From Haemaphysalis longicornis (Eukaryota; Arthropoda; Arachnida; Ixodida; Ixodidae), in the NCBI GenBank assembly GCA_013339765.2, contig JABSTR010000959.1, positions 62,001 to 126,000 of the forward strand: DNA of 64,000 bases. Reading direction: 5' to 3'. Shown here in pieces: positions 23,491 through 36,100 of the stretch. Position numbers and translations under genes: made by a program. The notes beneath the pieces are model-generated. The model had not been told where the DNA came from. It saw only the letters and a program-made list of their open reading frames with translations, and made no database searches. Every line of letters begins with the position of its first letter. The stretch's first letter is position 1.

Positions 23491-24497
23491 ATGGGTTCAA
23501 TGAACGGTACACATTTCCGGCACATTCCATAACATAGGACACACGCAGCTAGGTCCCTGTACACTGAATAAGACAAAATGGTCTCCAGAACTACTAAGCC
23601 TTGCGCGCATCGCTCCCCTTGACCCGCGCTTTCCACGTCCTCTTCCACGAAGTCTTCGACGATGTAACGCAACCCTTCTTTCGCTCATTTGGCTGGCAGT
23701 GACATTCATCAATTCCCGCTTCTACTTGGTAGGGATGGCAGCAAGTGAAGAATGTAAAACTTGCGGCACTCTGAAGAGCATGAGCTACGTCTAATACGAG
23801 CACCCACGTTAACCGACTGGAAAAAACTGTCGTCAGCGTTGTGGAACCTCGACTCTTGGCAGCCATTTTCGGAGGAGAAGATGTTATGTCACTCGCCCTC
23901 GTCGCCACTAAAACGCGGCTAAGGGTCTCCGGCGCTTCCGGCTAGCGAAAAAACTGGAACAGACCACTATAGAAAGAAATAACCCGGTGACAATAACTAA
24001 ACTCGAACACTTATACACCTAACGCTGGACATACCTCCTGACGCCTTGCCAAAACCTCGCATCCTTCGGTGCTGCCTCTTTCTTGCCCAGTCCTCATTTC
24101 TTACCCGCAAGGTAGTAAAATATTCCAGGCTGTCTATGACTGCGATTCCAAAAACAACAGGAAAAGCTTGACTTGTAAGTATTCTTTTTTTCTCAAAATT
24201 GCAATGCTATTTTTCTTCTGCAGTTGTGTACACTTTGCTGTTTCTTGGTATGGTCTCATAATACATCCCATTTCCAAGAGAGTCGCACCAAGAGAGAAGG
24301 TGAGGGAGACATCTTGTCAGGCTTTTTCGTGCCCCTTTGACGTCCCCGTCGTCTAGAGTTTTAGCTCATGTAACGCGAGTGGTGCTAATGTTCTCGAAAG
24401 TTTAAAAAAGGGCGTAAGTCAATGATTTTAGTTTTTTTCCGTCCCCCCCCCCCTTCGCGAGAATCCGAGAAGAGGCGACGCGAGGCGAGCAGCTAGT
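23491..24497. other. Unassigned DNA
   Basis: No supported gene. A minus-strand frame with a hydrophobic stretch (23908-23594) lacks any second line of evidence. 24440-24500 is C- then G-rich and may be the start of the LINE that follows. Confidence 0.4.
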
Positions 24498-25760
24498 ACT
24501 ATGAGCGGCGCCGCCGGCAGTCAACACTGGTCGAGATCGAAGTCGCGGCGCCAAAGCACAAGCGCCCAAAGTCATCAGGACTCAAAGCACAAGTCAAGGA
24601 AACGTCACGAAGAGGAAAATATCTGCCAAGAGTAAGCTAGCAGCAGAAGATGAGTTGGGCTAGAGCGGCTTCCCCACCACAGCTTAGCAAAACAACGCAG
24701 CAAAAGGGTGTCGTAACAAGCCCAGGACAGGTAGAGAAGGAATATCCAGTCACAAAAATCAAGGTGATCCTCGAGACAGTGATCAGAAAAAATAAGCGTG
24801 TTATGGCAGAAATAGATCAACTCAAGAGCACGAATGATGCCAATACAACAGCACTGCAAAAGTAAGGCGCACCCCATCGCAATCCAGGGCAGCAACTACC
24901 GCGCCAGAAAAATCCCCCCCAAAAAACTGTGACTGCGGAACTCAGAGTAATTTCCTAATAAAACATAACGAAACGCGAATAATCTTGAGAAACAAGGGAG
25001 AAAGAAATACATAGATGAAACAAAGGTTGATCAATTAGAGGGAACTTTGAGCGAAACACTAAGCGCTACATTCGAAGACATAATTGCAGTATTCGGCGTG
25101 GGCATCATTGCCCGAATCGCCCGAACCCCACGCAGCCAGGCAGCAGAGCAAGTGAAAACACACCCCCGCACCTCATCTTCATAAAAAAACACAGCAAGAG
25201 AAGCCACGTGTCTCAATGCACAAGAAAAACGTAGGAAGTGACCGTTCCACCACTGCACTACAATCGAGGGAGGGCTTGCAAAACAGAAGGGTGGAACACG
25301 TCTGGGATTCCTTGGTTTGGCTAAGAGCTGCGCATCGTCCCTCGAACGATGTCAGTAGACAACGAAATGGTAAGTAGGATATCAGTGAATGGTGAAAACA
25401 GCCACGTACTAGCGTTGATGAACCAACCAAACGCATATCGGAGGAGGCAGGGAACAACCAGGCGGACGCTGGACCATTGCACGCGTACGAGGCGAAACAA
25501 AGCCAAGGGAGGCGACTTAAAATACACGTGAAGACCCAACTGCGGATACGACTGCCGGTCCTGATCTGGTAGGTTGAAGACTAAGAAACCCAATTTAGAG
25601 GGCTATCTCAAAACAAACTTACCGGGCTGGAACACTCACCGCTGTCTCATTCACTTGCAAGAAAGAAATAGAACGGAAAGACACACCGTGAGCATCTTAC
25701 TCAATAGATTCGAAGGATTGTGTGATAGCCCAACAGAAGCAATTCCCAAGAAATAACTGG
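24498..25760 (+). pseudogene. LINE 5' half: ORF1 with coiled coil, and start of endonuclease
   Basis: Frames in series give an Arg/Ser-rich start (QHWSRSKSRRQSTSAQSHQD, about 24515) and a Lys/Glu-rich coiled-coil-like stretch (EKEYPVTKIKVILETVIRKN to EIDQLKSTND, 24735-24840). Another helical stretch follows (DETKVDQLEGTLSETLSATF, about 25015). This is the usual plan of ORF1 in I/CR1-type LINEs of arthropods. Near 25465 a frame continues YEAKQSQGRRLKIHVKTQL in the place of the endonuclease N-terminal W-NCRG-type segment. ETKKPNLEGYLKTNLPGW at about 25577 fits the LQETK strand. There are many frame breaks, and RT is absent downstream. The assignment is by pattern only. Confidence 0.48.
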
Positions 25761-26699
25761 ACGGTCCCCAAAGGGGATCTAAAATGGTACACTGGCGAAG
25801 CGAACACCATAGACCACCCCATCGTGGTAGGGAGGTGCAAGCTGCCATCCCGTCCGTGCCAAGGCGGCATATTAAGCAAGATTCAGCGGAACCTGGACAA
25901 CTCTGTTCAAGCCTTGAACCGGTTCATGAGTGCGTAGTTGGAACGATGCAAAACTCCGGGTTATGGGAGAGCAGCAAAAGTGTTCATGATTTAAAATCAC
26001 GGAAGTTGTATTAGCGAAAGCCCTTATATTGCTTGCATTATGCGGAGCAAAATGTTGAAAGATGTTCAACATAATAATGTTCAAAAAAATGTTCAACATA
26101 ATAGATAGATGCGATGAAGTGGAAGCGTTCTTCCTGCCAACGGTGACACGTTTCCCATTAGGAGTGTCTACACAAAGCATCAAGCTCAGGTTGACGCACA
26201 AAATCACCAACAAGAACTATTCCCCACTAGGTACTACGGAATATTTCCAGTTGAGCCTCACTCAGGCACTTGACATAAATAACACGGCAATCCAGAACCA
26301 GAAAACCAGATCAAAACCCTCACTTTTGAAGCTGTGGAGTACGGGTCGATGTCCGGTGTTGACAAATCTGCCATCGATTCCCATCGACCAGCCTTGATCG
26401 ATACCAGGGCGAAGGCATCCTATGGAACTTCCGCTATTATCACGGGAATACTGCTTTTATCCCACTTGTATGTCGAGATTTCCATGGTTGAGCTCGCCCT
26501 TGTCAAGAGTAAACTATCAGAGGAGTATTGTTCTACAGTGAGTGATAGTTTTACGCTGGTGCATTATTGAGGCAAAAGAATTGCCTTTCTTTACGAAAAC
26601 ATGTCGTCGTCGTAGTTATTGTTGTTTGTAGTGTTTGCTCGGTTAAAAAAATGCCCAACCGCCCCGCTGCAAAACGAAAGAAAATCCCATAGGGGGAAA
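25761..26699. other. Unassigned DNA
   Basis: May contain further decayed LINE sequence after the endonuclease start, but I cannot read it. 26056-26100 has three short copies of 'atgttcaacataat' or close variants. Confidence 0.4.
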
Positions 26700-26768
26700 A
26701 TGTTTGGATTTGAACCCGGGTCTTCACATTAGCAGCTTCAAGCGTTACGTCTGAGCCATCACCACACT
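26700..26768 (-). repeat. tRNA-derived SINE head
   Basis: The minus strand reads GTGGTGATGGCTCAGACGTA (A-box-like, plus 26745-26765) followed 30 bp later by CCCGGGTTCAAATCC (B box, plus 26705-26719). The outer stem does not pair, so it is not a functional tRNA. The sequence differs from the head at 21.1 kb and probably represents another SINE family. Confidence 0.6.
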
Positions 26769-27189
26769 TTTTTTTTCATTACACGGTAATCATACCAAAT
26801 TTTGTGCACCTATAAGGCACACTTTATAACCACTGTGTCATCATTCACAGTTTAAAAAACAGAGCAACTCAAAAGTTAGAAATAAATGTATGAAAAGCTG
26901 TCACTACGTTTACATCGGTAGGTAAACATGTCAAAGTAACCATCCAGATAACATGTCCATGACAAGAGTTCCACAACACCTGTTGCCCAGAATATGCGAA
27001 AAGCCTATTTTAAAACTTCGAAAAACAATATCTGGACTTACACAGGATACACGAAATCCGCAATATCTGCGGTCGTCACCACCATGCACCGCTTAAAATA
27101 ATGGGCCATCGCTGTGGAGTGAAAGCGGCTATCACGGCTCGGGGCAGGCTTGACGGAAAGGTAAAACGGGCAAGTGCACATGGTGTTAA
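26769..27189. other. Unassigned DNA before the GIY-YIG fragment
   Basis: Could include decayed Penelope sequence upstream of the GIY-YIG domain (27040-27190), but no RT motif is readable. Confidence 0.35.
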
Positions 27190-27305
27190 CAACAAGAACC
27201 GCTACGTCGCCTGACCAACTGGTGTTGTGTACAGCATTCGTTTACCCTGTGGCCGAACGTATGTTGGACAAACTTCCCGTTGCATCAATGGACGTTTGAG
27301 ACAAA
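27190..27305 (+). pseudogene. Penelope-like element, GIY-YIG endonuclease fragment
   Basis: The plus frame reads GVVYSIRLPCGRTYVGQTSR then CINGRLR and a stop. This matches the N-terminal GIY...YIG core of the endonuclease found at the C-terminus of Penelope-like retroelements: V-Y-x-I-x-L-x-C-G, then Y-V-G-Q-T and the conserved Arg. About 30 residues are intact. The upstream frame is interrupted by TGA just before the domain and the downstream part is lost. No RT is seen, so this is a short relic. Confidence 0.66.
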
Positions 27306-28047
27306 GCTAAAGGGCTATAATAAAAAATAAAAGCCCAACCCGTACCACATACGTATCACGGGTGACGCCAATTAAAAATAAACAAACTGGACCGAAGTCA
27401 GCTAGAGTTTGAAGAGAAGGAAATACCCACCGAAGGTGGAAAATAAAAGGGAAAATGCTACACAGCGACACCACAGCCAGGAGAGCGGGCCCGGGCAGAC
27501 TCCCCTGATCTCCCCTGGGACGGTAGCAGGAAAGATTGGGATGAGGGATGCGGATGGTGGTAATAAGGAATGGGTTATGGGAAGATGGGTGGGAATGGGG
27601 ACAGCGAGGTTTTGTTCTAATCCTTAGATGTCTGACTCCTAAATAGGCCTGATAACTCAGGATGGGCGTCAGACGGTTCCAATTGGAATTCAGCGGACCC
27701 CACTACAGGTTCCGACCATCTGAGCTCCGACATCGAAGAACAGGGAGAACCTGCGACGGAGTGACGACACCTAGTCTCCGGACCCTTTTCACAACCAGCC
27801 CCCCGGCTAACACCCACCAGGTCCCCCGAGTACTCAAGAGACACCTGCCCAGCCTACATAGGTACTAAATCCCCCTGGCCTCGACGGTTTCGGATACTGG
27901 TAAAGCTAACTGTCCGACAGACGGGGTAACTGTACCCTGTACGCATCTGTCGATCCCTATGTGCACCTGAATCACCTATCTCCATAGAAAAGCCTATGTG
28001 ACTTATAGGGTTTCGGTGGACCTCTAATGTGCTCCTATGCCAACCAC
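27306..28047. other. Unassigned DNA, GC rising rightward
   Basis: 27400-27610 is purine-rich on the plus strand. 27617-28047 may belong to the same unit as the GC-rich open frame that follows. No motif seen. Confidence 0.35.
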
Positions 28048-28746
28048 TCACCCACTAGGGAACCCCCCATACGGGCAGCAGTCATCAGGTGGAAGGAGTA
28101 ATCCGTATAGAGTACGACCAGCCCTACTCCCGATACTGAGGACGAGAAGCTTCCCTAAGAAGTGAGCCAATCCCTCTTTCCTCGGTCCTAGCAAGTGCGC
28201 GCCTCCTAGACTGGTCGCTACTAAAGGCCAGAGACATTGGCCGTCATGAGCACCTATCGAAGGCCCTGGATCCTGTTGTCCAGGAACCTTCGTGTCGGCA
28301 GCGAGCAGTCGTGCCCGCGTGGGGTGACTGCGGAAGTCCCTTAATAAGGGATCCTTTTTCACCGCTTTTAAGCCAAGTTCCCAGAGCCAACCTCGGTAGC
28401 CACCCAGGCTGTCCGGGCCTGCCTCCGCGTCCAGCATCGGCTCTGGGGCAAGGAACTGGCCCATACAGTTCCAGGGAGTCGCTGCCACTCCCTTGGGGTT
28501 TTGCATCCCCGGGTGAGACCTGGCACCCACCCACCGCTGCCGTTGGCAACCGACCAAAGCTAGGCAGCCGAAACCGCCTTCGCCCAGCCAGCTGGCGGGG
28601 GGACGACGAGCAGGTGGCAGTCGGATTTTCCCCCCCGGACGTTTGAGACAGTGTGAATTGTCATTAAAGGGCCCCCCTTCATCCCATCTTTCTTTATATT
28701 GCACTAAGTGCAGCGGATGTAAACCTAATTTTTCTGCCACTGACAT
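28048..28746 (-). other. 232-codon open frame of unknown nature in a GC-rich island
   Basis: An uninterrupted minus frame of 232 codons, rich in Gly, Leu, Pro and Arg, lies in a GC-rich block. I do not recognise it. It has no clear signal peptide, repeat or catalytic motif. Plus-strand open frames overlap it (28311-28646), as expected when GC content suppresses stops. The block begins next to 'attaaagggccc', a string often near repeat ends. It may be the 5' leader or first ORF of a mobile element rather than a host gene. Confidence 0.25.
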
Positions 28747-29548
28747 TTTATTTAGGCCCCGTCAGCTAACGCCCCGTGAAATTATGCAAGCGTTCAACAT
28801 AGCGGAAAGAGGAGACAAGTTTGTCAGCTAAGCAAGCGTGTGTCTTCATCCCAAAGAGATTGCATATATGCGTGGGTCTTGACTGTAGCCGGTCGACTGT
28901 TACCTTATCACCGTTGCTTTTGTACACGTGTTTCGCTGGTGCGCAGTGTTTTCTTGTTTTGTTTTAAGTGTTTATATTCACACTTCTTGATATTAAACTT
29001 TAGTTGTTGGACCAACGGCTGGGCTTGGGCTCCATTTCATGTGTTAATTTACGTTTGCACGGGTCTTATCTGAGAATATATCTTTCCAACCAGCCCAGCT
29101 GGCAATTCTTGTGGCTAGGTTCGGCTGTCTTACCAGTCGAAAGAGATTCCTCTCCGTATTATTTCGGCCGACGCACGGCCGGGCTAGAGCGGTGGCGTCC
29201 GCCGCTGTAGCCCGACCGTGGTCGATGATGCTGAATTCGGGATGTCTCGCCCGCGATTTACAGGTAACGGCAGGGAGATTCTCTGGTTTTACTCTTTGTA
29301 GAGCCACGTATGGCAATTCAAGTGACGTTGCATGGGCAAGTGTTGTGGGTGTCGTTTACGGCTTTGTTTTCAAACCACCTTCACAGGGTGGATTGGACCC
29401 ATTTATGTGCGTTTTTTTCGCGCTGATTTTAACAATAAGCGTTCACCAACTTTCCCAAGCCACATTCCTCGTAAACCCCATAATAAGTAAAAAAAAACAA
29501 TTTCAAGCGACAGTACCTAGAATACCTCGGACAACATGCGTCGGCAGA
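28747..29548. other. Unassigned DNA
   Basis: No supported gene. The 149-codon plus frame at 29111-29560 lacks recognisable motifs and runs into the LINE insertion. Confidence 0.4.
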
Positions 29549-29773
29549 GACCCTTTGTAGAGAGAGAGAGAGAGAAATGATCTTTATTAATTCGTCCTGC
29601 GAGAAAGGTGCGGGTCAGGCCACGCAGGGCTTCGCCGCACCTCGTCTAACTACCTGCGCTAGGTAGCGGGCGGAGCCCGAGGCGTCGTGCCCGGCCGGCC
29701 GCGCGGGTTACTCGGATCGCCCGCGCCGTCGCCGTCCGCTCGACCCCCGCGGGGGCCGGGACCCTTTGTAGAG
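29549..29773 (-). mobile_element. 197-bp 5'-truncated LINE insertion with exact 14-bp TSD
   Basis: GACCCTTTGTAGAG occurs at 29549-29562 and again at 29760-29773. The inserted DNA (29563-29759) starts on the plus side with an (AG)n run, then aaatgatctttatta. On the minus strand this is an AATAAAGATCATTT end followed by a (CT)n tail. The rest is GC-rich 3' sequence of a LINE, similar in style to the (CT)n-tailed end at 14.4 kb. The exact duplication makes retrotransposition by target-primed reverse transcription the natural explanation and suggests a young insertion. Confidence 0.85.
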
Positions 29774-32289
29774 TGACTGAAGATGCAGGGTGACGAGTCA
29801 TTGGAGACTTTTATCACTCCAGGAGAAAAGAACGCCTGCATTGACACATACCAGCGAGCAGAAGCACTGGGACAGAAAGGGGAAGTTTGAAGATGTTTAG
29901 GAGAAATGGGAGTATGCCTCTGCCAGTCACCATCTTCAACCATTATCCCCTACAGGCGCCACCGATAAGCGACCGGTAGGAGCTCCTCGACCGGATCACT
30001 ACATTTGTCGACCTGGGGGGAGCTGACCTCCCGAATCCAACTGGTGGGCAGCCCCAAGTGCCCTGATTTCAAGTTTCGAGGTCTTTCAACTCAAAAATGA
30101 AGAACGTGAGAACTAATGAAGGAAGCGCGCCTTCATGTGCCGATGAGAGTGCAACGCCAATAAAACTGTTCCAAATCTCCAAAGATATATGCCCCCATAG
30201 AAGAGAAAAGTTCTTAGACTGTATTACTTGAGTCAGGCCATGACTACGTGACTCGTTTTAGGTGCTTTTGAGACTGTTAGTCTGTTTTTTAGTCTGTTTT
30301 GCACACTGCGATGTACCGAAGTGCAGGTTTTTTGCATAAAAAAGGCCCTTGGGGATTGCATGCAAAGGAAAAAATGAATATCCACTTGAACCTGTCTACG
30401 TAGGTCACGTGAACGAGTTTTCGCATTACTTCATCACGTTAATGTCTACGATAGGTACGCTGAATTCTGACCTGCCGGGGCGAATTTCGAAGAATTGTTT
30501 TCGTTTGAAAGGTACCCTCCACAATTGCGTTTTCTATACACTCTCCTCTTCACGAGCTTATTAACCTGGCCTCAAGTAACATAGAGGAAAGTCCGCAAGG
30601 CGAACTTCATCGTGTCTTAGCACGTGAAAGCTTAATAAACTTCGCGTAAGGAAGCACAAGCCTATGTTATATCTTTAATAGGTGTACATTTAAGTTTCAA
30701 ACACAAAGGAAGAATCTAAACTTGTCGGTACAAACACTAGTGTGACGTTATTGTGGTTGTCTCTTGATGTTGAAGGAAAACGTTATACTGTTTTCTCCTC
30801 TTCTCAGTTTACAAATGAACTAGGTCTCTACACTCCTGCAAGGTAGTAAGCAAAAGGATTACACATGGAAAGCTACGCAATAGAGAACCATTTATACTGG
30901 CAAATCCCGCACGTGCTTCTCGAAATAGCGTCAAGCCCAAGCACTTTTGCGGTGTACCAAAACGTCCAGGCGGAAAAATCATCGTTTACAACCACATAGT
31001 TTCCGATCGCAAAGAAAGCGGAGCTTTAAAACTCCACCGAAGTCGTGCCCCATTTGGATCGTTCACCAAACTTTGTGCGTTGGTAGGGTAGTTTAAGCAC
31101 CTGACGATGGTGCAGTTTCATTCAAGCACACGCTTTAAACAGACTTTCATGGCTTTATTCCGGAAACTGGGCGGGTGCGTTTGACGAGCCGTGACAATGG
31201 ACACATTACCATGGGTAACACTGGCAACAAAAGGCGGGCTCTACGTAACCTTCGCAATTAACATTTGTGTGGTAATGCGCTAGACACAACAGGAAGACGT
31301 ACTCAGGTTGAAGCCGAACTCAGCTAATCTGTTTAACAGCTCCTTTCAATCCGAAAGAAACAGAGGGCTCTAACTAGCTTTAAGTGAAGCTTTGAACACT
31401 GAAATGGAGCATCAAGAATCTGAATGGGCACGAAGACGGTGTTGACACAATATACTTTATAGGAACTATGGAAAGCACATAGGCGTAATGATCACTGTTA
31501 CTGCACTGCGAAGGAGAAGTTCTAAAGAAACCGTCCTGTGCGACGTCCATGCAAGGAAGACGGCTTGAAAGCAAGCCCAGCGGCCTACAGAATATACGCC
31601 ACTTTTCTTCTCACCTCACCAAGAACGACGTTCAGCATTAAAAGAGTTTTGGTCTTCGTATCGTGTTATCGAAGAGAAGGGCCTCTGAGCCCAAAACCCG
31701 TAGAGAACGCTACACGCCCGAACGTACAGAATCAAAACGATGTGCAAACATTAGGCGAACGAGACTCCACACTGGCGCTAACGACGTCTCCCGGGAGCTC
31801 AATCGTTGTGCGGAAGGAGAAAAATTGGACGTGCAAGGCATACCGTGGCATTTCCGGTCGCTGCCGAACACGGAGTGAACCTTGGGCCGGAGCCAGCAGT
31901 AGTTCGGGGCCTCTAACGGCCTTGTATGGACGACTGACTCAACCAAGAATCACACAGACGGGCGTGTACGCCGACTGAAAACGAACAGCCGTATCGGCAG
32001 GAGCTCCAAATGAGCAGCGCGTGTTTCAAATAAATGCCGTGACGCTTCCACAGTTGCCCCAAAGCTGCCGGCTGTCAATGCTGACGTCATGCCATTAGTC
32101 AAAAGGCTAATAATAGCTTGAAATCACATAAATAAAAGCGGCATCCCAGTCACATGTTTCTGGCATTGAACGGAATTGTCCTGCGGTCGCATTTGGTGTC
32201 TGCGGTTTTGAAAAAAAAAAAAAAAACTTGATCCCCGTAAGATCTTAGTTGTCGGCTAAAGAGTATTCGCTTACGTGAAATTGCTCCCG
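29774..32289. other. Unassigned DNA, 2.5 kb
   Basis: No gene supported. The plus frame 31538-31978 (146 codons) has no motif. No inverted or tandem repeat stands out. An A16 run lies at about 32211-32226. Confidence 0.4.
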
Positions 32290-32460
32290 GTTTGGCCCAA
32301 TCCAAATCACGAGCAGTGGGAGAGTGAACTTGCCAGCTGCGATCTGACTAAGAAAATTTGGCTTGCCGAAATGGCGAAGACGGCGGGCGACACCAACAGA
32401 GTCGTGGACTGAGGACCCCGCCCACTAACTTCCCTAATAAATCAAGTTTTTCTCCTACTC
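32290..32460 (+). pseudogene. 3' end of an RNase H-type LINE
   Basis: The plus frame reads NPNHEQWESELASCDLTKKI then WLAEMAKTAGDTNRVVD and stops. It is followed by GGACCCCGCCC...CTAATAAATCAAGTTTTTCTC. This is the same C-terminal helix pattern (W-E-x-x-L ... V-x-x-A) found at 9.3 and 14.3 kb, plus a 3' UTR with AATAAA. Everything upstream of the last 40 codons is missing or unreadable. Confidence 0.6.
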
Positions 32461-33044
32461 CTCATCGGGTGATGTCTACTTTTTAGCGTGAAATACTGGC
32501 GATGCTGTCAGTGCTTCACATTCGTTGTAACCACTCGAGCATAAATATTATGGGATCCCTACTAGAGCGCATCATTTATTAAACTGCATCGGTTGCGACT
32601 GAAGGTGACGTGGTGATGTGGACGTACTGTATACAATAACCGACGCACTTGTATTTGTCATGACAATTTACTTACGCTCATAGGTAGATTTTATGATATA
32701 TGCATTCCGGGTGTAATGAAGTGGAAAAAAATTGAAGCAGTTCCACTCAACGTGAAAGCTGTCAAGTTCGGAGCAGTGATTCACCAAAGGGGCCGTAGGG
32801 CGCTTTCTTGATTAGGGTAATTATCGGCCTTGCGTTGGGAACCAAAGTAGTCTACAGCGGGTGCCGCTGCCACTGAGAATTCCTATAAAATGACACTAGG
32901 TTGAGTTTTTTATTAGTTTGAGGTAATTTTATCGCGTTAATTTTTTTTGACTTTTTTCCTTATTTTATGTTGTTGTGTGCTTATTTTCGCTATGGCAACG
33001 GTGAGTGCAAAGATCACCCGCAACACCTTGAATATGAGCAACTG
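32461..33044. other. Unassigned DNA
   Basis: AT-rich, nothing recognisable. Confidence 0.4.
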
Positions 33045-33120
33045 TGCTTCTGTGGCGCAACGGGAATTAAATCGACTTCGTAACGCCAGGCACCCAGGTT
33101 CGAGCCCAATTAAGGGAAGC
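33045..33120 (+). repeat. tRNA-derived SINE head
   Basis: The plus strand has TGTGGCGCAACGGGAA (A box, about 33052-33066) and CAGGTTCGAGCCCAATT (B box, about 33096-33112). Spacing is close to that of a tRNA gene. The terminal stem is not convincing, and downstream sequence shows no tRNA 3' end, so a SINE head is preferred. Confidence 0.58.
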
Positions 33121-36100
33121 GATGATCTTGAAGAGACCTCGGTCTGGGTGCGTGATACCGCCTTGAGAGCTGCTTCAGTGGCTAGCTACTGTTATCCCGG
33201 ACGAGCTAGTATGACAAGCCGGGCCCATCAAGTGTTTTGCACTTAAAATGTCTTTCTTAGCGGCTGTAAAGATCACAATTGCGCGTTGGAATGAAGGCAC
33301 ATAAGGAGCACCAAAGTATGCCATGTGGGATAAAAGCTGAGGCAGCGGCTTTCATCTCCCATCTTTGCGATCAAATTTAAATTGACAGCTTTCATAGCAC
33401 ACTCATGGCGCATGTATGCACGAATACTGGTGGATATGGGAATAACAGCGGTTGAAAATTTTGTCGTCGATACGCAAGATTTCCCGTCATACTTAAGGTG
33501 TCGATTTCATGCCCTGTTTAGAAATTAGCGGCAAATTTATGAAGAGAGAGGCAGAACAGAGGTAATTGGAGACAAGGCTGGAGCGAGGGCTGTTGGGGAA
33601 AGCGAGTCTAACGATAGGGTAAGAAAAAGTGTGCTGTAATATTGAAAGGGTCTTGATCTTGTCGTTAGTCCACTGGGAGTAAGAGGAGTCTTATCTGCAC
33701 CGCGGTTGGAGAAGAGGAGCAGACCCGCTGTTCTGAACTGTAGGAGCAAGGGCTCCAGTGAAATTGAAAGGAAGTGGGGGAGTGTCCGCGAAGCGAGGGT
33801 TCGTGGGCGTTGTGGAATGGTTGGTGGGCCGAGGGAAATTTATATGTCGAGTTAATTCAGGGTGTACCAAAATGAGGTGCTGCAGATGGCATTGAGGGCA
33901 AAGTGCTTAGGTGATAGGCGCGTACCATTTGCGTGCGGTATCGTTAGCGTGACTGGCATCCGAAACTACGATGTAGGCCTAGTAGACCTTGTCCAGACAA
34001 ATATTTTCCGACTGCTAATGGCTGAAATATCTTAAAGCTGCAATTTGTGGCTTTACAAAAGAACTAACCATCTTACCCGTCTTATTTGTGTTTATTGTCT
34101 TGATTGTTACATACATGTTTTTCTCGTACACACGCACACGCACACAAACACACACAGATTGGTTGTCCACAGAGAAAATTTTATGTCTATTTTTGAAACG
34201 CAAGCAAAGTACTGAAAATTGTGAACTTAGCTAAGTGCTCAAGTTCGTAGGGTGAATTAAAAAAAGAGGAATATGTGTACAGCTGCTCTCAACATTCGGC
34301 ACCGTAAAGTACTGTAGGATAGAAGTAAACAAGAAATAGACGGTGAATTTGTAACGCAGTGTGTTTGAAAAAGGTATGTGCTGTACGCAACCAGCTCATA
34401 GAGATACGCGGTTTCAGAACCAAAACTGGAAATCAAAACACCATCGTTACCATCGTCCGGACGTGATGTAGGTGATGGAAAGAAACCGGATGCGTCGACA
34501 CCGGTGGCCTCTCACAGTAGCCTCTGAACGCGCGTGGGAGGTAGCGCGTTTCTCAATGTCATTTCTACAGAAGAACTTCCAGTAATATCTCTCGGCGGGT
34601 AGTGAAGTTATGTACCGTAAAAAGCACGTCATCGTGTTGCTCAACAGAGACGCAGTACCTCGTGGGGCAGTCAGGCAGTCATATTTGCGTAGTTTTACCA
34701 CCGGAGCCGAAATTGTCGGGTTAGCCGTTAAAATAGTGGCCTGCTTAGCCATAGCTTCTTGCTCGTACAATATAGAAGAGGAGCTCCTGCCTGCGCTGTA
34801 ATTGTCATCCTGCTTTTTTCAACTGCCCTTCGTCTGAGGAATTTACCTAACGTTGTGGCGGCTGAGGATGAGCGCTATAGGCGGATGTAACGTCACGTCT
34901 GCTCCCAGCGTTCCCGCGCCGTATGTCTACGTTTCTCCTAGTGGTGCTTATACGGCGCACGCGCCGTAGCGATTCAAGTAGTCGGGCTTGAGTTTTGCGG
35001 TCGACGCAATAATTTGTGAACTCGCGATGGTTGTCGCGCAGTCAATCGTTGTTCTAGAGTTTCCTGAGACACTATTCTGCGACATTTTCCTGAGACACTG
35101 TTGAAATCGTCGCGTGACTAGATAGAGCGGTAAGAACTTCGGAGCCTTGCAACTGTGTCGTGATGGATAAAGTCGCGCGTGTATGCCACACAGAACTTAT
35201 CGCTTCTTTAAGTTTGGTCCCTTGTTCAAAGACACGTCATAAATATAGTTCCAGACATTTTTTCCGCGCGGAAGCCAAAGTTAACTGGTTTGTTCAAGGG
35301 ACGCTTGCGATTTCCCAGCGCTTATGCCGACTACGCAGTACGAGCGGTGCGACCACGGCACGACTCGGTAGATGGCCTCACGTGCACTAGCGGCTACGCT
35401 GCTATGGTATCTAAATCGGCGGGCGCTTGAAGCATTTCTTGAAAAGAAATATTTCATTTTTGTACTCAACCGTGCACTAGAGGGCACTTATGTCCACACC
35501 CCTGGTCGCAGGCGACTGCAGCGTCGGCCTCTTGCGCACCGTGTCGCTTTAGGTCTTGAGATCAAGGATAGCACCGCCACATAATTTTAGTGCTGTTATT
35601 AATAGATCTGTTTACTTACGGATGAGAATGTAACTGAAACGCTGTACGGTGGTCTTTTTTGTTTGTTTTTCGAGGTGAGAGCGAAAGTGCATTTGCAATC
35701 AGACAAGGTGGTATCCAGTGTTTCCTAGCGCTGAAATCGCCCTCGAATCTTTTCAGTAAATACCGTCTATTGGGTCGCAGTCCTTTAGTTGTGGAAGGCT
35801 CGTGACTGCTATTGTGACCCAGTTATTAGAGCAGTGATGGTCGGAATGCTGGTAGGCCTGCAGAGCTGAACCACTGTTCCAGAATAGGCTGGAACCACTG
35901 CTGTATTGGTTCACTCCTGCCTTGCTGGGGTTGCGACGTCGGTGCCCCGCACGATCACAGCTAAGTTGCTCGTTCCTTAACTTGCCGTCTCCTCCTGGTT
36001 CCCCTTCCTTCTTCTTTGCTCCACTCCTTTCGATCTTGAGCTGCATGGCGAATACACTCCTCATGCCCTCGCCGCACCCTTTGATTGGGCTTCGGACTGT

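Noticed and set aside
23594..23908. Minus-strand frame with a hydrophobic stretch as a secreted-protein exon
   Set aside because: The start context is not compelling, no mature domain follows, and the frame drifts into low-complexity basic residues.
26700..26768. Functional tRNA gene
   Set aside because: A and B boxes are present, but the acceptor stem does not pair and the 3' part is wrong. The same holds for 33045-33120, 21039-21128 and 63838-63893.
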